Shown: one piece after another, positions 63,440 to 64,000 of the stretch
How the letters are laid out: the number at the start of each line of letters is the position of its first letter
How positions within the stretch are numbered: position 1 is the first letter of the stretch
Assembly: GCA_949751835.1 (NCBI GenBank)
Contig: CATKHK010000097.1
Span: forward strand, 1-64,000
Direction of reading: 5' to 3'
Length of the DNA: 64,000 nucleotides
Source of the DNA: Blepharisma japonicum
Lineage: Eukaryota > Ciliophora > Heterotrichea > Heterotrichida > Blepharismidae
Position numbers and translations under genes: made by a program
Notes under the pieces: model-generated
Database searches by the model: none
Told to the model about the DNA's origin: nothing
Seen by the model: only the letters and a program-made list of their open reading frames with translations

Positions 63440-64000
63440 CAGATAGTATAAAGTAAAAATTCTCCTTAGTGGCTATTAGGTAAATCGATATAAAAAATTA
63501 CTATTTTTAATCTCAGTATTGATGCTTAAAATCATTGTTTGGCATTTTAACTGGCATAATTTTCAAAAGGAATGTACTTCTATTGAAAAGATTAGCTCTT
63601 GACTAATTTTATAGACAGATTTAAATAAGAAAGCTAAACTTCTGAATTCTACCTTAAAATATAACATGATATAAGGAGAAAATCAATCCACATTGAATTG
63701 GGTAAAAAGTGATTATATAAAAAATGGTGAATTGATAGGGCCTTTCTATCCTAATTAAAGTTAAAGATTTTAAGAATGTTGAAATCTATATGATAGAATA
63801 TTAGTGTAAAGAGAATTTTATCTAATCTTAATTTGTGAGTATTTTTCTAATTAAATAGCAATGCTAATAATTAATTATTATTACTAACTTTTCTTTCAAA
63901 ACTTTAACTTATTTTAAATGTTTTTGCAAGGTAGGATTACTAAAAAATCTTCATATGTAGAAAAAACACTTAAGAGAAGTTACGAGAACTTTTATAAAGG
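63440..64000. other. Intergenic AT-rich DNA at the window end
   Basis: No coding frame, RNA or repeat recognised. Confidence 0.5.

Noticed and set aside
1-64000. tRNA genes, CRISPR arrays, transposases, viral genes
   Set aside because: Looked for T-loop signatures, regular spaced repeats and typical domains; none was seen by eye. A dedicated scan could still find a tRNA.

Overview
The window reads as macronuclear-type genomic DNA of a heterotrich ciliate, most likely Blepharisma or a close relative. Two observations support this. First, UGA is read as tryptophan in many genes: in-frame TGA falls exactly where families need Trp (MORN repeats, an HMG box, the nucleotidyltransferase GS...GLW motif, WWE domains, a HAD core strand), while TAA and TAG both act as real stops. 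Second, there is a clean 15-nt GTAATTATTAATTAG intron at 33396-33410, an orthologous copy of it at 25115-25129, and at least one further 16-nt candidate. The DNA is AT-rich and genes are close-packed, with some start codons only tens of bases apart. No tRNA, CRISPR array, transposase or viral gene was found.

Layout. 0-8 kb: an unassigned GC-richer stretch, an HMG-box protein, a decayed receptor fragment, a large two-lobe periplasmic-binding-like receptor with eight membrane segments, and remnants. 8-13.8 kb: a tail-anchored TPR protein, a wolframin-like membrane protein, an acyl-carrier-like protein lacking the prosthetic-group serine, a B-box/kelch protein and a TRIM-like RING/B-box protein. 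13.8-23.4 kb: a long acidic type I membrane protein, an ankyrin protein, MO25, small membrane or unknown proteins, a TRF4-type noncanonical poly(A) polymerase, a small PP1-docking protein with a CaaX end, and centrin.

23.5-37 kb: a roughly 3.9-kb block is present twice, at 23731-27624 and 32048-35899. It carries the 5' part of a sterol-desaturase-type hydroxylase, a RING-like Cys-rich gene and the core of an RBR ubiquitin ligase. Decay is reciprocal: the hydroxylase survives only in copy 1 and the RING-like gene only in copy 2. Both RBR genes remain open, but their N-termini differ: B-box-like in copy 1, and an otubain-like domain lacking catalytic Cys and His in copy 2. The spacer (28-32 kb) holds pseudogene debris.

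37-50 kb: a tandem-WWE protein, 2-Cys peroxiredoxin, a Nup98-type nucleoporin with a ubiquitin-like domain that stops exactly at the autocleavage position, two tandem Nudix genes, calpain, VAP, a secreted coiled-coil protein and a CCT-epsilon-like pseudogene. 50-64 kb: a CaaX-ended CK1-type kinase, a secreted thioredoxin-fold protein without CxxC, two unknown proteins, a 1356-residue LRRC9-like protein with a degenerate PARP-like domain, a lipid-anchored IQ/MORN protein, a secreted repeat protein, a fusion of a HAD phosphatase-like domain with an inositol-polyphosphate kinase (ITPK) domain, and ARPC4.

Most genes are unrelated housekeeping or signalling genes. The strongest leads are the pseudo-otubain/RBR ligase born at a duplication breakpoint, the HAD-ITPK fusion and the Nup98 architecture. 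All functional calls rest on reading motifs by eye.
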